DNA of 64,000 nt from G963668605 sp963668605 (lineage in GTDB: Bacteria; Acidobacteriota; Terriglobia; Bryobacterales; Bryobacteraceae). The DNA is taken from positions 2,356,001 to 2,420,000 of the forward strand of contig OY764903.1 of NCBI GenBank assembly GCA_963668605.1, read 5' to 3'. The position numbers and the translations under genes are program-made. Positions 43,194 to 51,070 of this stretch are shown here, piece after piece (position 1 is the stretch's first letter; every line of letters begins with the position of its first letter). The notes beneath the pieces are model-generated. The model did no database searches, had not been told where the DNA came from, and saw only the letters and a program-made list of their open reading frames with translations.

Positions 43194-44645
43194 CTAGCTT
43201 TCGTCGCCCGGCGATCCCTTCTTTTGGGTGAGCGGCACGGCATCTTCTTTCACCCATGCGCGTACTTCCGCCAGCATCCGTTTCAAGCGTTCTTGCTGAT
43301 CCGGATGCTTGCGAAGATTGACGTTTTCGCGTGGATCCGTTTTGGTGTCGTAAAGCTCGGGCGGGATGTCCGGACCATTGTCCACCAGCTTGTACCGGCC
43401 ATCGAACTGCATCATGGTGGGATCGTATCCAGTGGATGTTGCGCGTCGGCTTGTTCCCTTCTCGTTGGGGAATTCGCTTCGCACTACATCGCGGTGCCGC
43501 TGCGTCTTGCCCGTCGCGAGCGAAACCAGCGATCTGCCCTGCACGGATCGGGGTGTTTCAAAACCGCTGAAATCCATTAAGGTGGGAAAGATATCAACAT
43601 GGTGGACTAACGCCCGGGTTTCCTTGCCCGCGGGGACGACGCCCGGTAGGCGCATAATCAGCGGAACCCGGACTGCGGGATCGAAGAACACCATCTTGGT
43701 CCAGAGTCGGTGATCGTAAAGCATTTCGCCGTGGTCCGCCGTGAACACCACCAGAGTGTTGTCGCGGAGGCCGAGATCATCCACAGCCTTCAGCACCTCG
43801 CCAAGCAACTGGTCCGAATAAGCGATGCTGCCGTAATAACCCTGCATGCCGTCAAGGATCTGCTCGTTGGTCAGGTGATCCATGCCGCGCCGCTCGATGG
43901 CCGCCCAGTAGCGCGGATTCGCGTCGGCCAGGTTGTCCTTCGGGTTATCGGGTATTACCAGCTTGGAGCGGTCAATCATGTCCCAGCAGCGCTTAGGGGG
44001 CTGAAATGGCGGGTGCGGCTTCTTGAACGAACACTGAATCAGCCACGGCCGGCTGCGATTCTCTTTCATGAAAGCGATCGTGTTCTGTTTGGCCGCCCAC
44101 TCCAGGGTCTCAGTCTCGGGAAACGGATCGGGGGCGCCGATAGGCTGCTTGCCGTCGGTGCCCAGACCTGTGGCCAGCACAACGCCTCCCGGTGGGACTG
44201 GGCCTTTGTGCTCGCTCCCGTGTTCGATGACGACGTCCCAATCCAAATCCGCACGGCCAGGCGTGTGGAGTTTTCCGAAGCATGCCGTTTTGTATCCATT
44301 GGAGCGCAGCACTTGGGCGAACGACACCTGGGAGCGGTTGGCGGAATAGGAATTGGTGACCACGCCCGTGGAGTGGCTGAAGCGCCCCGTCAGAATTGAA
44401 TTGCGCGCTGCCACACAGATCGGCGTCGAGCAATAGGTCTGGCGGAAACTCGTCCCGGATGCCGCCAGGCCGTCTAGCGACGGAGTGAGCGCATTCCGGT
44501 CGCCATAGCGGTGCAAGGCATCCGGCCTGTACTGGTCGCACATCACAAACAGGATGTTCAGAGGACGTTTTCTTGGCTGAGCGAAGATGGCCGCCGGCAG
44601 CGAGGCGCCCAGGAATGCGCGCCTGGAGGGTCTGTTGGTATTCAT
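43194..44645 (-). CDS. Sulfatase (formylglycine-type), exported
   Basis: 483-residue sulfatase. It starts with a twin-arginine-like leader (SRRAFLGASLPAAIFA). Metal ligands appear in LFVMCDQYRPDAL, and the active-site signature is TPICVAARNSILTG with Cys77 as the residue to become formylglycine; the usual Pro at the third position of CxPxR is Ala79, a variation also known in other sulfatases. Later motifs (GYKTACFGKLH, VVFTADHGEML) are present. The start at 44645 fits the leader; the frame above is not family-like. It likely desulfates a polysaccharide or aryl sulfate. The maturation enzyme is not in the window. Stands alone. Confidence 0.92.
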   Translation of the reverse strand: MNTNRPSRRAFLGASLPAAIFAQPRKRPLNILFVMCDQYRPDALHRYGDRNALTPSLDGLAASGTSFRQTYCSTPICVAARNSILTGRFSHSTGVVTNSYSANRSQVSFAQVLRSNGYKTACFGKLHTPGRADLDWDVVIEHGSEHKGPVPPGGVVLATGLGTDGKQPIGAPDPFPETETLEWAAKQNTIAFMKENRSRPWLIQCSFKKPHPPFQPPKRCWDMIDRSKLVIPDNPKDNLADANPRYWAAIERRGMDHLTNEQILDGMQGYYGSIAYSDQLLGEVLKAVDDLGLRDNTLVVFTADHGEMLYDHRLWTKMVFFDPAVRVPLIMRLPGVVPAGKETRALVHHVDIFPTLMDFSGFETPRSVQGRSLVSLATGKTQRHRDVVRSEFPNEKGTSRRATSTGYDPTMMQFDGRYKLVDNGPDIPPELYDTKTDPRENVNLRKHPDQQERLKRMLAEVRAWVKEDAVPLTQKKGSPGDES

Positions 44646-45130
44646 CTGAGTGTAAAAGCGTAATCTAGCACGGTTGGGCGCCCCACGCGTCCTTGACAAT
44701 GCATCGTATCAATCCACGCTTTCGCGCGACGGCGAACTATTCGCTGCGCGATGTGCCGATGGGCACGGACGTTCCTTGTATCGACGGCGAGGCACGCTTC
44801 AACGTGCCAGTCCCCTTCTCATCCGGGTGCTCATCGGACTAATTTCGTGACATGTGCCGAGCGACAGCGACCGGAGGCGGGAATACTGCTATGCTCCGAA
44901 GCTTCCGATAGAGCACTCCACAAATGCCGACGAAGTGTTAACCTCCGGTCGCCGGCGCCGCTATATAGCGTGGCGCGAGGAGGTCAAACCTGTCTTGGGC
45001 AAGAGTGATCTTGCATACTCGGGAGAATAGTGTGGAACGAAGGCGGGATGCAATGACACAGAACAGCGCCGGGCTCAGTTCAACACTGAGCCCGGCGTGA
45101 AACAACGTGGCTTCGAAACGCGGAACGAGC
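44646..45130. other. 485-base gap with two repeat arms in inverted order
   Basis: No gene is supported. Arms of the dispersed repeat are at 44854-44880 (GTGCCGAGCGACAGCGACCG, then GAGGCGG) and 44942-44961 (CCTCCGGTCGCCGGCGCCGC), together able to form a stem GCGACCGGAGG/CCTCCGGTCGC with a loop of about 70 bases. The terminator at 45067-45097 closes the gap on the right. Confidence 0.7.
45067..45097 (-). terminator. Terminator hairpin of the cyclophilin gene
   Basis: A perfect twelve-base stem CGCCGGGCTCAG/CTGAGCCCGGCG with a seven-base loop, 33 bases past the cyclophilin stop. On the minus strand it is followed by CTGTTCTGTGT, moderately U-rich. Confidence 0.65.
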
Positions 45131-45868
45131 TTACAGAATCGTCGCCTTCGTGATGAAGTCGAGCTTAGGGAAATTCTCTTTGAGATACGGCGTGCCACGC
45201 TTTTCAATCATGCTCTGATCTGGCTTCTCGCCATGGCCCGAATAGATACTCTCCACCACTTTCATGCCGTCGACCACTTCGGCGAATGGCGCAAAGCCCT
45301 GATCATCCAGAAACTGATTGCTGCGCATGTTGATGAAGAGTTGCGTGGTGCGCGTGTTCGGCCCGGCCGTCGCGAAAACCAGATAGCCCAGCTTGTTCGT
45401 GCGCTTCACCGCATCGTCCTTGATCTTCTTATCCCACTTCTTCGTCATCTTCGGATCGGCAGCCAGCCCGAACTGAATCACAAAATTCGGCACTACACGG
45501 AAGAAGCCGCTGTTGTCGTAGTATCCGTCCTTCACCAGTTGCTCGAAGCGTTCGGCCCCAATCGGAGCCCAGTCCCGATGAACCTCTACGATGAAAACGC
45601 CCTTGGTGGTCGTAAACTTCACTTTGTACGTGTTCGCGTCGGCGGGCTTGGCGGCTGGTTCCTGCTTTTTCGCCTCCGCCTTCGGTGCTTCTTTCTTTTC
45701 CTCGGTGGCAATGGGAGCCGGCGTGGCAGCCGGCGGCGGCGCGGCCTCCTTGGCCGCCTCCTTGGGAGTCTCTGTCTTCGAGGAGCAACCAGTGGCAAGC
45801 AAGCACAACAACGCGCCTGTGGCGCTCAGTGCGAGTAGCGATGCAAATCGCGAGTGGGTCAGCTTCAT
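45131..45868 (-). CDS. Cyclophilin-type peptidyl-prolyl isomerase, lipoprotein
   Basis: 245-residue lipoprotein. The signal peptide ends in a lipobox (LLATGC, about 22-27). Residues 30-80 form a Lys/Glu/Ala/Pro-rich linker. The cyclophilin domain (about 82-245) shows the catalytic Arg region DNSGFFRVVPNFVIQFG and a QLFINMRSNQFLDDQGFAPFAEVV core. It would assist folding of exported proteins in the periplasm. The start at 45868 is clear from the signal peptide; a much longer open frame upstream is a shadow of metX on the other strand. Divergent from metX with 60 bases between starts. Confidence 0.93.
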   Translation of the reverse strand: MKLTHSRFASLLALSATGALLCLLATGCSSKTETPKEAAKEAAPPPAATPAPIATEEKKEAPKAEAKKQEPAAKPADANTYKVKFTTTKGVFIVEVHRDWAPIGAERFEQLVKDGYYDNSGFFRVVPNFVIQFGLAADPKMTKKWDKKIKDDAVKRTNKLGYLVFATAGPNTRTTQLFINMRSNQFLDDQGFAPFAEVVDGMKVVESIYSGHGEKPDQSMIEKRGTPYLKENFPKLDFITKATIL

Positions 45869-45928
45869 ACTGCAATCAATTCTAGCGCTGAATTCGGTAT
45901 CATCGGGAGAAGTCTTGCCGCTCCAGCC

Positions 45929-47035
45929 ATGATTGTCGATACCCAGATCATCCGCTTCGATCAGTTGCCGCTCGATTGCGGCGAAGTCCTCGCGCCCGTC
46001 GATGCCGCCTACGAATCTTACGGCCGCTTGAACGCCGCCAAAACCAACGCCATCCTGATCCTGCACGCCTTCTCGGGCGACGCGCACGCCGCGGGCGTGG
46101 ACCACGAAGGCAAGCCCGGCTGGTGGGATAACATGATCGGTCCGGGCAAAGCTTTCGACACTGACAAATATTTTGTCTTTTGCTGCAACGTGCTCGGCGG
46201 CTGCCGCGGCACGACAGGACCGGCTTCGCTCAATCCGGCCACAAACGCGCCTTACGCCATGACGTTTCCGGGCATAACGATTCGCGATATGGTGCGCTTG
46301 CAGAAGTTGGTGGTGGACCATCTCGGCATTCGCAAGTTGCTCTCCGTCTCCGGCGGGTCCATGGGCGGAATGCAGGCCCTCGAATGGGCCGTCTCGTATC
46401 CCGATTGCGTGGCCAGCGCGATCCCCATCGCCACCACCGCCCGGCACAGCGCTCAACAGATCGCCTTCAACGAAGTCGGACGCCAGGCGATCATGTCCGA
46501 CCCCGACTGGAACGAAGGCAACTACTACGGCGCGAAGCTCCCGGCGCGCGGTCTCGCCGTCGCGCGAATGGTAGGCCACATCACCTACATGAGCGACGAT
46601 TCGATGCGCGAAAAATTCGGGCGCCGGCTGCGCGGCAAGGATCAGTTCGGCTTCGACTTCTCCGTCGATTTTGAGGTCGAGAGCTATCTGCGCTATCGCG
46701 GCAGCCAGTTTGTCGACCGCTTCGATGCCAACTCGTATCTGTACATCACAAAAGCGATGGATTACTACGACGTCTCCAGCGGCTACGGTTCACTCACGGC
46801 CGCACTCGAACGCACCACAGGCCGCTTCCTCGTGATTAGCTTCACATCGGACTGGCTCTATCCAAGCTACCAGTCGCTCGAAGTCGTCAGTGCGCTGCGC
46901 GGCTGGAACCGCGATGTCGCCTATTGCGAACTGCCCTCCAACTACGGCCACGACGCATTCCTCGTAGATGTCGGCGAGCAATCGGCGATGGTGCGCGGCT
47001 TCCTCGCCAGCACGTTTGAGAAGGTGCCGCAATGA
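45929..47035 (+). CDS. metX: Homoserine O-acetyltransferase
   Basis: 368-residue alpha/beta-hydrolase fold acyltransferase that makes O-acetyl-L-homoserine from homoserine and acetyl-CoA. The catalytic triad is Ser144 in the elbow SGGSMGGMQALEW, an Asp in FTSDWLYPS and a His in NYGHDAFLVD. Other MetX landmarks are LILHAFSGDAHAAG and NVLGGCRGTTGPASLNP. Whether acetyl- or succinyl-CoA is used cannot be decided reliably by eye; pairing with MetY argues for acetyl. I use the ATG at 45929. The stop overlaps the metW start as ATGA. Its product feeds the metY enzyme encoded at 20620. Confidence 0.95.
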   Translation: MIVDTQIIRFDQLPLDCGEVLAPVDAAYESYGRLNAAKTNAILILHAFSGDAHAAGVDHEGKPGWWDNMIGPGKAFDTDKYFVFCCNVLGGCRGTTGPASLNPATNAPYAMTFPGITIRDMVRLQKLVVDHLGIRKLLSVSGGSMGGMQALEWAVSYPDCVASAIPIATTARHSAQQIAFNEVGRQAIMSDPDWNEGNYYGAKLPARGLAVARMVGHITYMSDDSMREKFGRRLRGKDQFGFDFSVDFEVESYLRYRGSQFVDRFDANSYLYITKAMDYYDVSSGYGSLTAALERTTGRFLVISFTSDWLYPSYQSLEVVSALRGWNRDVAYCELPSNYGHDAFLVDVGEQSAMVRGFLASTFEKVPQ

Positions 47036-47652
47036 CGGCCGCGAGGCGGCCCGCTTTCGTGCATGAAGTGCTGGGACGCAGCGATTATGCAATCATCAGC
47101 GAGCTCGTGGAACACGGCTCCAAAGTCCTCGACCTCGGCTGTGGAGAAGGCGAACTGCTCCAGTGGCTCGCCGAAAATCAGGGCGTTGAAGCCCGAGGCA
47201 TCGAGATCACCGGAGCAAAAGTGCAGAAGGCGATCGCCCGCGGCGTTTCCGTCTACCAGGGCGACATCGACGCGGGCCTACTCGATTATCCCGATCACAC
47301 CTTCGACTACGTGATCCTCAGCCAGACGCTCCAGGAAACACATTACCCATTGCGCGTGCTGAGCGACATGCTGCGCGTGGGCCGCTACGCGATTGTGGCA
47401 TTCCCCAACTTCGGCCATTGGACCGTGCGTTGGGCGCATCTTTGGACGGGAGGCGCGCCGAAGACACGGCTGTTCCCACACGACTGGTTCGACTCGCCCA
47501 ACATCCATTTCTTCACGGTGCACGATTTCGAGGCACTCGTCGCACAGCAGGGATGGACCATCGAGCACAGCATCTTCCTTGCCGGCCGGCGCCAGTTATC
47601 GTGGATGCCGAATCTGCTCGCAGAGACCGCGGTCTTTTTGATCCGTAAGTGA
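47032..47652 (+). CDS. metW: Methionine biosynthesis protein MetW
   Basis: 206-residue class I SAM-dependent methyltransferase-like protein. Motif I is KVLDLGCGEGELLQWL (about 23-38), followed by GIEITGAKVQKAI, DYVILSQTLQET and the MetW-typical FPNFGHWTVRWAHLW and PHDWFDSPNIHFFTVHDF. MetW is usually coupled to MetX, and here it overlaps it by four bases; it is reported to be needed for, or to activate, homoserine acetylation rather than to methylate. It converges on the flavoprotein gene with a nine-base gap. Confidence 0.94.
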   Translation: MTAARRPAFVHEVLGRSDYAIISELVEHGSKVLDLGCGEGELLQWLAENQGVEARGIEITGAKVQKAIARGVSVYQGDIDAGLLDYPDHTFDYVILSQTLQETHYPLRVLSDMLRVGRYAIVAFPNFGHWTVRWAHLWTGGAPKTRLFPHDWFDSPNIHFFTVHDFEALVAQQGWTIEHSIFLAGRRQLSWMPNLLAETAVFLIRK

Positions 47653-47661
47653 CGACTTGCG

Positions 47662-49170
47662 CTATCCGCGCCCGATCGCACGCAAAATGTGCTCCGCCGC
47701 GCGTACGCCGCGATATTGCGCTTCTTCAAAAATCGAGAAGCCGCTCAGATCGGAATTGGCGTATACCAACCGCCCGGAGAGCCGTGCCAGCCGCGCGCGC
47801 TGTTCGGAAAAGACAAACCCAACCGAGGGCCGCGCCATGGCGTGGCCCAGGCGCATTATGTCGATCCGTGAAACGCACGACCGGATGCCGGGATGCGCGC
47901 GAGTAAGATCGCGCAGAATCTGCTCTTTCCAATAGTTCCAGTCGTTTTCCAACAGCAGGCGGCGATTGCTCACCGGTGTGCCGCGCGCGAATGCGTGATA
48001 GTAAGTCCACACCGAGCGTTCGGTGAATCGGCGCAGCGATTGATGGGTGGCCACTACGTAGCCCAACGCGGGTGAATCGTAAATCACGTTGTCCCAGGCG
48101 GGCTCGATGCCCCGCTCCTCGGGCAGGCGCTCGAGCGTCAGGTTCGCCGTCAACCAGGGTGAGTATTCAAAGCCGCTCACCTGCGGCGCGGGCTCGACGA
48201 TGTACGGCGCAAGAAACGTGGGCGCGGCAAAAATCACCGCCTCCGCGATGTATTCCACTGCTTCCGTAGTCACTCGGAATCGCGCGCCGTCCGGGCGTAT
48301 GCGATAGGCAACCGAGTTCGTGCGCACATAGCGCCCCAGCTTCGCCATCCAGCGCTGGATGATCCAGCCGTTGCCTTCGGGCCAGACGAGTGGCCCTCGC
48401 TCTTCAGGCTCGCGCGAAGCGAAATAGTGAATGCCGGCCCACGCGGAGGCGTCGGAAGCGGAAGCTCCGTAATCGTCGCGGCAAGCGTAGTCTACATACC
48501 AGTTGAGATACGCGGAATCAAAGCCCTGCTCGCGCATCCATGCGCGCATCGGTATGCGGTCGAGCGGAGAAGGCTTCGCGCCGCTCTCCATCGGAATCGT
48601 GAATTGGCCTGTGGCGCGCAGCGTGTTGATCTTTTCCGCGAAGCGCTTGTACTGCTCATGATCGCTATGTGTCGCGGCGACTTCGGGCTCGAGCCCCTCC
48701 TGCCAGCGCCCGTGTATGTAAAGCCGTTCCTGCGGAGCGTGGCAGAGATATTGCTCGTCCCAGTGTCCATCGCGATGCACGCCGAACTCTTCGAGCAACT
48801 CGCGCACCAGCGGAGCGCTGCTCTTTCCCGGCACGGGAATGTAGTGCGCCGCCCATGGGTACGCCGAAACTTCGTTCTTACCGCTGCGCGAGTTGCCGCC
48901 GGTTTCGGGCGCCATCTCGAGCAAAACGAAATCACGGAAACCGCGCTTGTCGAGCCGCCAGGCCGCGCTCAACCCGGCCACGCCGCCGCCCACAATCACC
49001 ATCGGAATCTTTTCGCTGCGCTGCGGCTTCTTGAAACACGCCCCGCGATGGCGCAGTTCGTGACCAAGGCGCTGATCCTCGTGCACGAAGCCCCCGGCGA
49101 TGGCCGTATCGCTTTTCGACGTCAACCCAGTCAGAGCCGCGGAAAGAAACTGGCGGCGCGACCCGCTCAA
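47662..49170 (-). CDS. FAD-dependent amine oxidase-like protein, Tat-exported
   Basis: 502-residue flavoprotein. The N-terminus carries a Tat-like signal (GSRRQFLSAALTGL), followed by the FAD dinucleotide-binding motif PMVIVGGGVAGLSAAWRL (about residue 56), the ENSR-like GGNSRSG loop and amine oxidase/phytoene desaturase-like segments. Start is TTG at 49170, overlapping the spermidine synthase stop as TTGA; the frame beyond is a shadow. Being the last gene of a unit that ends with an aminopropyltransferase, a role in polyamine oxidation outside the cytoplasm is tempting but unproven. Alternatively it is one of the many unassigned NAD(P)-binding oxidoreductases. Confidence 0.88.
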   Translation of the reverse strand: MSGSRRQFLSAALTGLTSKSDTAIAGGFVHEDQRLGHELRHRGACFKKPQRSEKIPMVIVGGGVAGLSAAWRLDKRGFRDFVLLEMAPETGGNSRSGKNEVSAYPWAAHYIPVPGKSSAPLVRELLEEFGVHRDGHWDEQYLCHAPQERLYIHGRWQEGLEPEVAATHSDHEQYKRFAEKINTLRATGQFTIPMESGAKPSPLDRIPMRAWMREQGFDSAYLNWYVDYACRDDYGASASDASAWAGIHYFASREPEERGPLVWPEGNGWIIQRWMAKLGRYVRTNSVAYRIRPDGARFRVTTEAVEYIAEAVIFAAPTFLAPYIVEPAPQVSGFEYSPWLTANLTLERLPEERGIEPAWDNVIYDSPALGYVVATHQSLRRFTERSVWTYYHAFARGTPVSNRRLLLENDWNYWKEQILRDLTRAHPGIRSCVSRIDIMRLGHAMARPSVGFVFSEQRARLARLSGRLVYANSDLSGFSIFEEAQYRGVRAAEHILRAIGRG

Positions 49171-50663
49171 TGCGCGATCTCCCGCCACTCCCGATCGTAG
49201 TAGCGCACCAACGTCTGATCGTTGAGACGATTCGGCTCGGCTGCGACAGGCAGCATATCGTTTGGAAATGTGAACAGTTGTCCGACGTTTTGCGGCGACA
49301 GAAATCGCAAGCCGGGCGGCAATTTCGCGGGCGGCGCATAGGCGTGGTGGCCGGCCAGCACAAAGCCCCATTCGCCGAACGACGGCACGTAGGCGTGATA
49401 TGGGCGCGTTTCAAAGCCGGCCTGTTTCAGCGTCTCGACGATGCACCAGTAGGATTGCGGCGCAAACAGCGGCGACGTGCTCTGCACCACCAGCAGCGCA
49501 CTCGCGCTGAGGTGCTTCGAGACCAGCCGGTAGAAGGCCGTCGTGTAGAGCTTGCCCAGCGAAAAATTGGTGGGGTCGGGAAAATCGATCACGACGAAAT
49601 CGAACATCTCCGCATTCCCCTGCAACCACGGGAAGGCGTCGTCGTTGATCACGTGAACTTTCGGCGATGTCAGCGAGCCGCCGTTGAGCGTCTTGAGATA
49701 GGGATGCTTGGAGAATAGCTGCGTCATCTCCGGATCGAGGTCGACGAGCGTGATACTCTCCACGTTCGGATATTTGAGGATTTCGCGAACCGCTAATCCG
49801 TCGCCGCCTCCCAGCACGAGCACGCGGTGCGCACCCGCGATCGACGCGAGTCCCGGATGCACCAGGGCCTCGTGATAACGGTATTCGTCGCGCGAGCTGA
49901 ACTGAAGATGCGAGCTGAGGAACAGGCGTACATCGTCTTTCCAACGCGTCAGCACAATGCGCTGATAGCGTGTGTTCCGCGAAAAGATCACCTCATCGGC
50001 GTAGAGCTGATTGTCGGCGTTCGCTGAAATCCGTTCTGCGAAGACCATTCCCGCACCCAGCGCGCACAGCGACAAGACCGAAGCTCCGCGCAAGCCCGCC
50101 ACTCCGCGTATCCGGTCCTTGAACAGAAACGTGGTCCACAACGCGACCGCGGCATTGACGATGCCGAACAGAAGCGCCGACCGCACCATGCCCATCTTCG
50201 GCACGAGGATCAGCGGAAACAGCAGCGATGCGCCCAACGCCCCGAGATAGTCGAATGTCAGCACGTGCGCAACAAGATCGCGAAACTCGAAACGCTCCTT
50301 CAGAATGCGCATCAGCAAGGGAATTTCGAGTCCGACCAGAATGCCGATCAGAGTGACCACGCCGTAGAGCAGTAGCCGGAAACTTTGCGTATAAGCGAAG
50401 GCCACGAACAGCGCCGACGAGGAAAAGCCGCCCGCCAGACCGACCAGCAATTCGATGGTCACGAAGCGTGCGACGAGATCCCTTTTGATGAAGCGCGAGA
50501 GCCAGCTCCCGATTCCCATCGCGAACAGGTAGCTGCCGATCACCGTGGAGAACTGCAAGACGCTGTCTCCGAGTAGATAGCTGGCCAGCGTACCAGCGAT
50601 CAGCTCGTAGATCAGCCCGCAGGCCGCGATCAAAAAGACGGAGATGAAAAGTACAGCGGTCAC
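49167..50663 (-). CDS. speE: Membrane-fused spermidine synthase (polyamine aminopropyltransferase)
   Basis: 498 residues, nearly twice the length of soluble SpeE. Residues 1-210 form about six to seven membrane helices (VLFISVFLIAACGLIYELIAG and onward). The C-terminal half is the aminopropyltransferase: YRYHEALVHPGLASI, the decarboxylated-SAM site GGGDG at 285-289, acidic SITLVDLDPEM, and the catalytic Asp region VVIDFPDP (Asp360, Asp363). It transfers aminopropyl from decarboxylated SAM, the product of SpeD encoded 3 kb away at 53779, to putrescine or another amine. In this membrane-bound form the acceptor may be unusual. Gap to the DUF350 gene is three bases. Confidence 0.92.
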   Translation of the reverse strand: MTAVLFISVFLIAACGLIYELIAGTLASYLLGDSVLQFSTVIGSYLFAMGIGSWLSRFIKRDLVARFVTIELLVGLAGGFSSSALFVAFAYTQSFRLLLYGVVTLIGILVGLEIPLLMRILKERFEFRDLVAHVLTFDYLGALGASLLFPLILVPKMGMVRSALLFGIVNAAVALWTTFLFKDRIRGVAGLRGASVLSLCALGAGMVFAERISANADNQLYADEVIFSRNTRYQRIVLTRWKDDVRLFLSSHLQFSSRDEYRYHEALVHPGLASIAGAHRVLVLGGGDGLAVREILKYPNVESITLVDLDPEMTQLFSKHPYLKTLNGGSLTSPKVHVINDDAFPWLQGNAEMFDFVVIDFPDPTNFSLGKLYTTAFYRLVSKHLSASALLVVQSTSPLFAPQSYWCIVETLKQAGFETRPYHAYVPSFGEWGFVLAGHHAYAPPAKLPPGLRFLSPQNVGQLFTFPNDMLPVAAEPNRLNDQTLVRYYDREWREIAH

Positions 50664-50666
50664 TCT

Positions 50667-50879
50667 CTAGTGCACGGCCGCCGCGATGATCACGCACATG
50701 CCGAGGGACATTGCGCCGACGAGGATCGCGAGTGCGATATTCTTCTCCTCGACGATCTCCTTCCAAAGGTCATACGGCGTCAGCTTGTCCACAAGCGCGA
50801 ACGTTGCGACAAAAATGATGATGCCCAGCAGCGCAAATACGGTCGCGTTGATCAGATAGCCGATGTGGAACTCAGTCAT
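50667..50879 (-). CDS. DUF350 (YjfL-like) small membrane protein
   Basis: 70-residue protein with two membrane helices (about 8-29, YLINATVFALLGIIIFVATFA, and 48-68, IALAILVGAMSLGMCVIIAAA) joined by a cytoplasmic or periplasmic loop containing LTPYDLWKEIVEEKN. This is a single DUF350 unit; larger members such as E. coli YjfL have two. It sits directly after the 62-residue gene (no gap) and three bases before the spermidine synthase. DUF350 genes recur with polyamine-modifying and membrane-stress genes in other bacteria, as in the yjfIJKLMC cluster. Biochemical role unknown. Confidence 0.9.
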   Translation of the reverse strand: MTEFHIGYLINATVFALLGIIIFVATFALVDKLTPYDLWKEIVEEKNIALAILVGAMSLGMCVIIAAAVH

Positions 50880-51068
50880 TTATTTTCCTCCCGCATAGCG
50901 GTGATAGCCTAGATACGATGACCGGTAAGCGCCGGGATTGTCGCGGACGCTTCGGGGTACATTCTTCACTTCGTTCACGCTGTTCAAGCTCCAACCGCGG
51001 TATTCCGCGACGCCCGTCAGCGAGAGCAACATCAGTCCGAAACTCAGATAGAACGGATTGCGCATCAT
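50880..51068 (-). CDS. 62-residue protein of the DUF4178/DUF350 locus
   Basis: Small protein with one hydrophobic segment at about residues 5-20 (PFYLSFGLMLLSLTGVAEY) and a charged C-terminal part with a distinctive VPRSVRDNPGAYRSSY stretch. It starts two bases after the long DUF4178 gene and ends directly against the DUF350 gene, so the reading frame is held in place by its neighbours, which supports it being real. I do not know its family well enough to name it, but similar short NPGAYRS-containing proteins accompany DUF4178/DUF350 operons in other phyla as far as I recall. Confidence 0.8.
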   Translation of the reverse strand: MMRNPFYLSFGLMLLSLTGVAEYRGWSLNSVNEVKNVPRSVRDNPGAYRSSYLGYHRYAGGK

Positions 51069-51070
51069 GA

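Noticed and set aside
45869..46579. Long open frame extending the cyclophilin gene upstream on the minus strand
   Set aside because: It is antisense to metX, and a clear lipoprotein signal begins at 45868.
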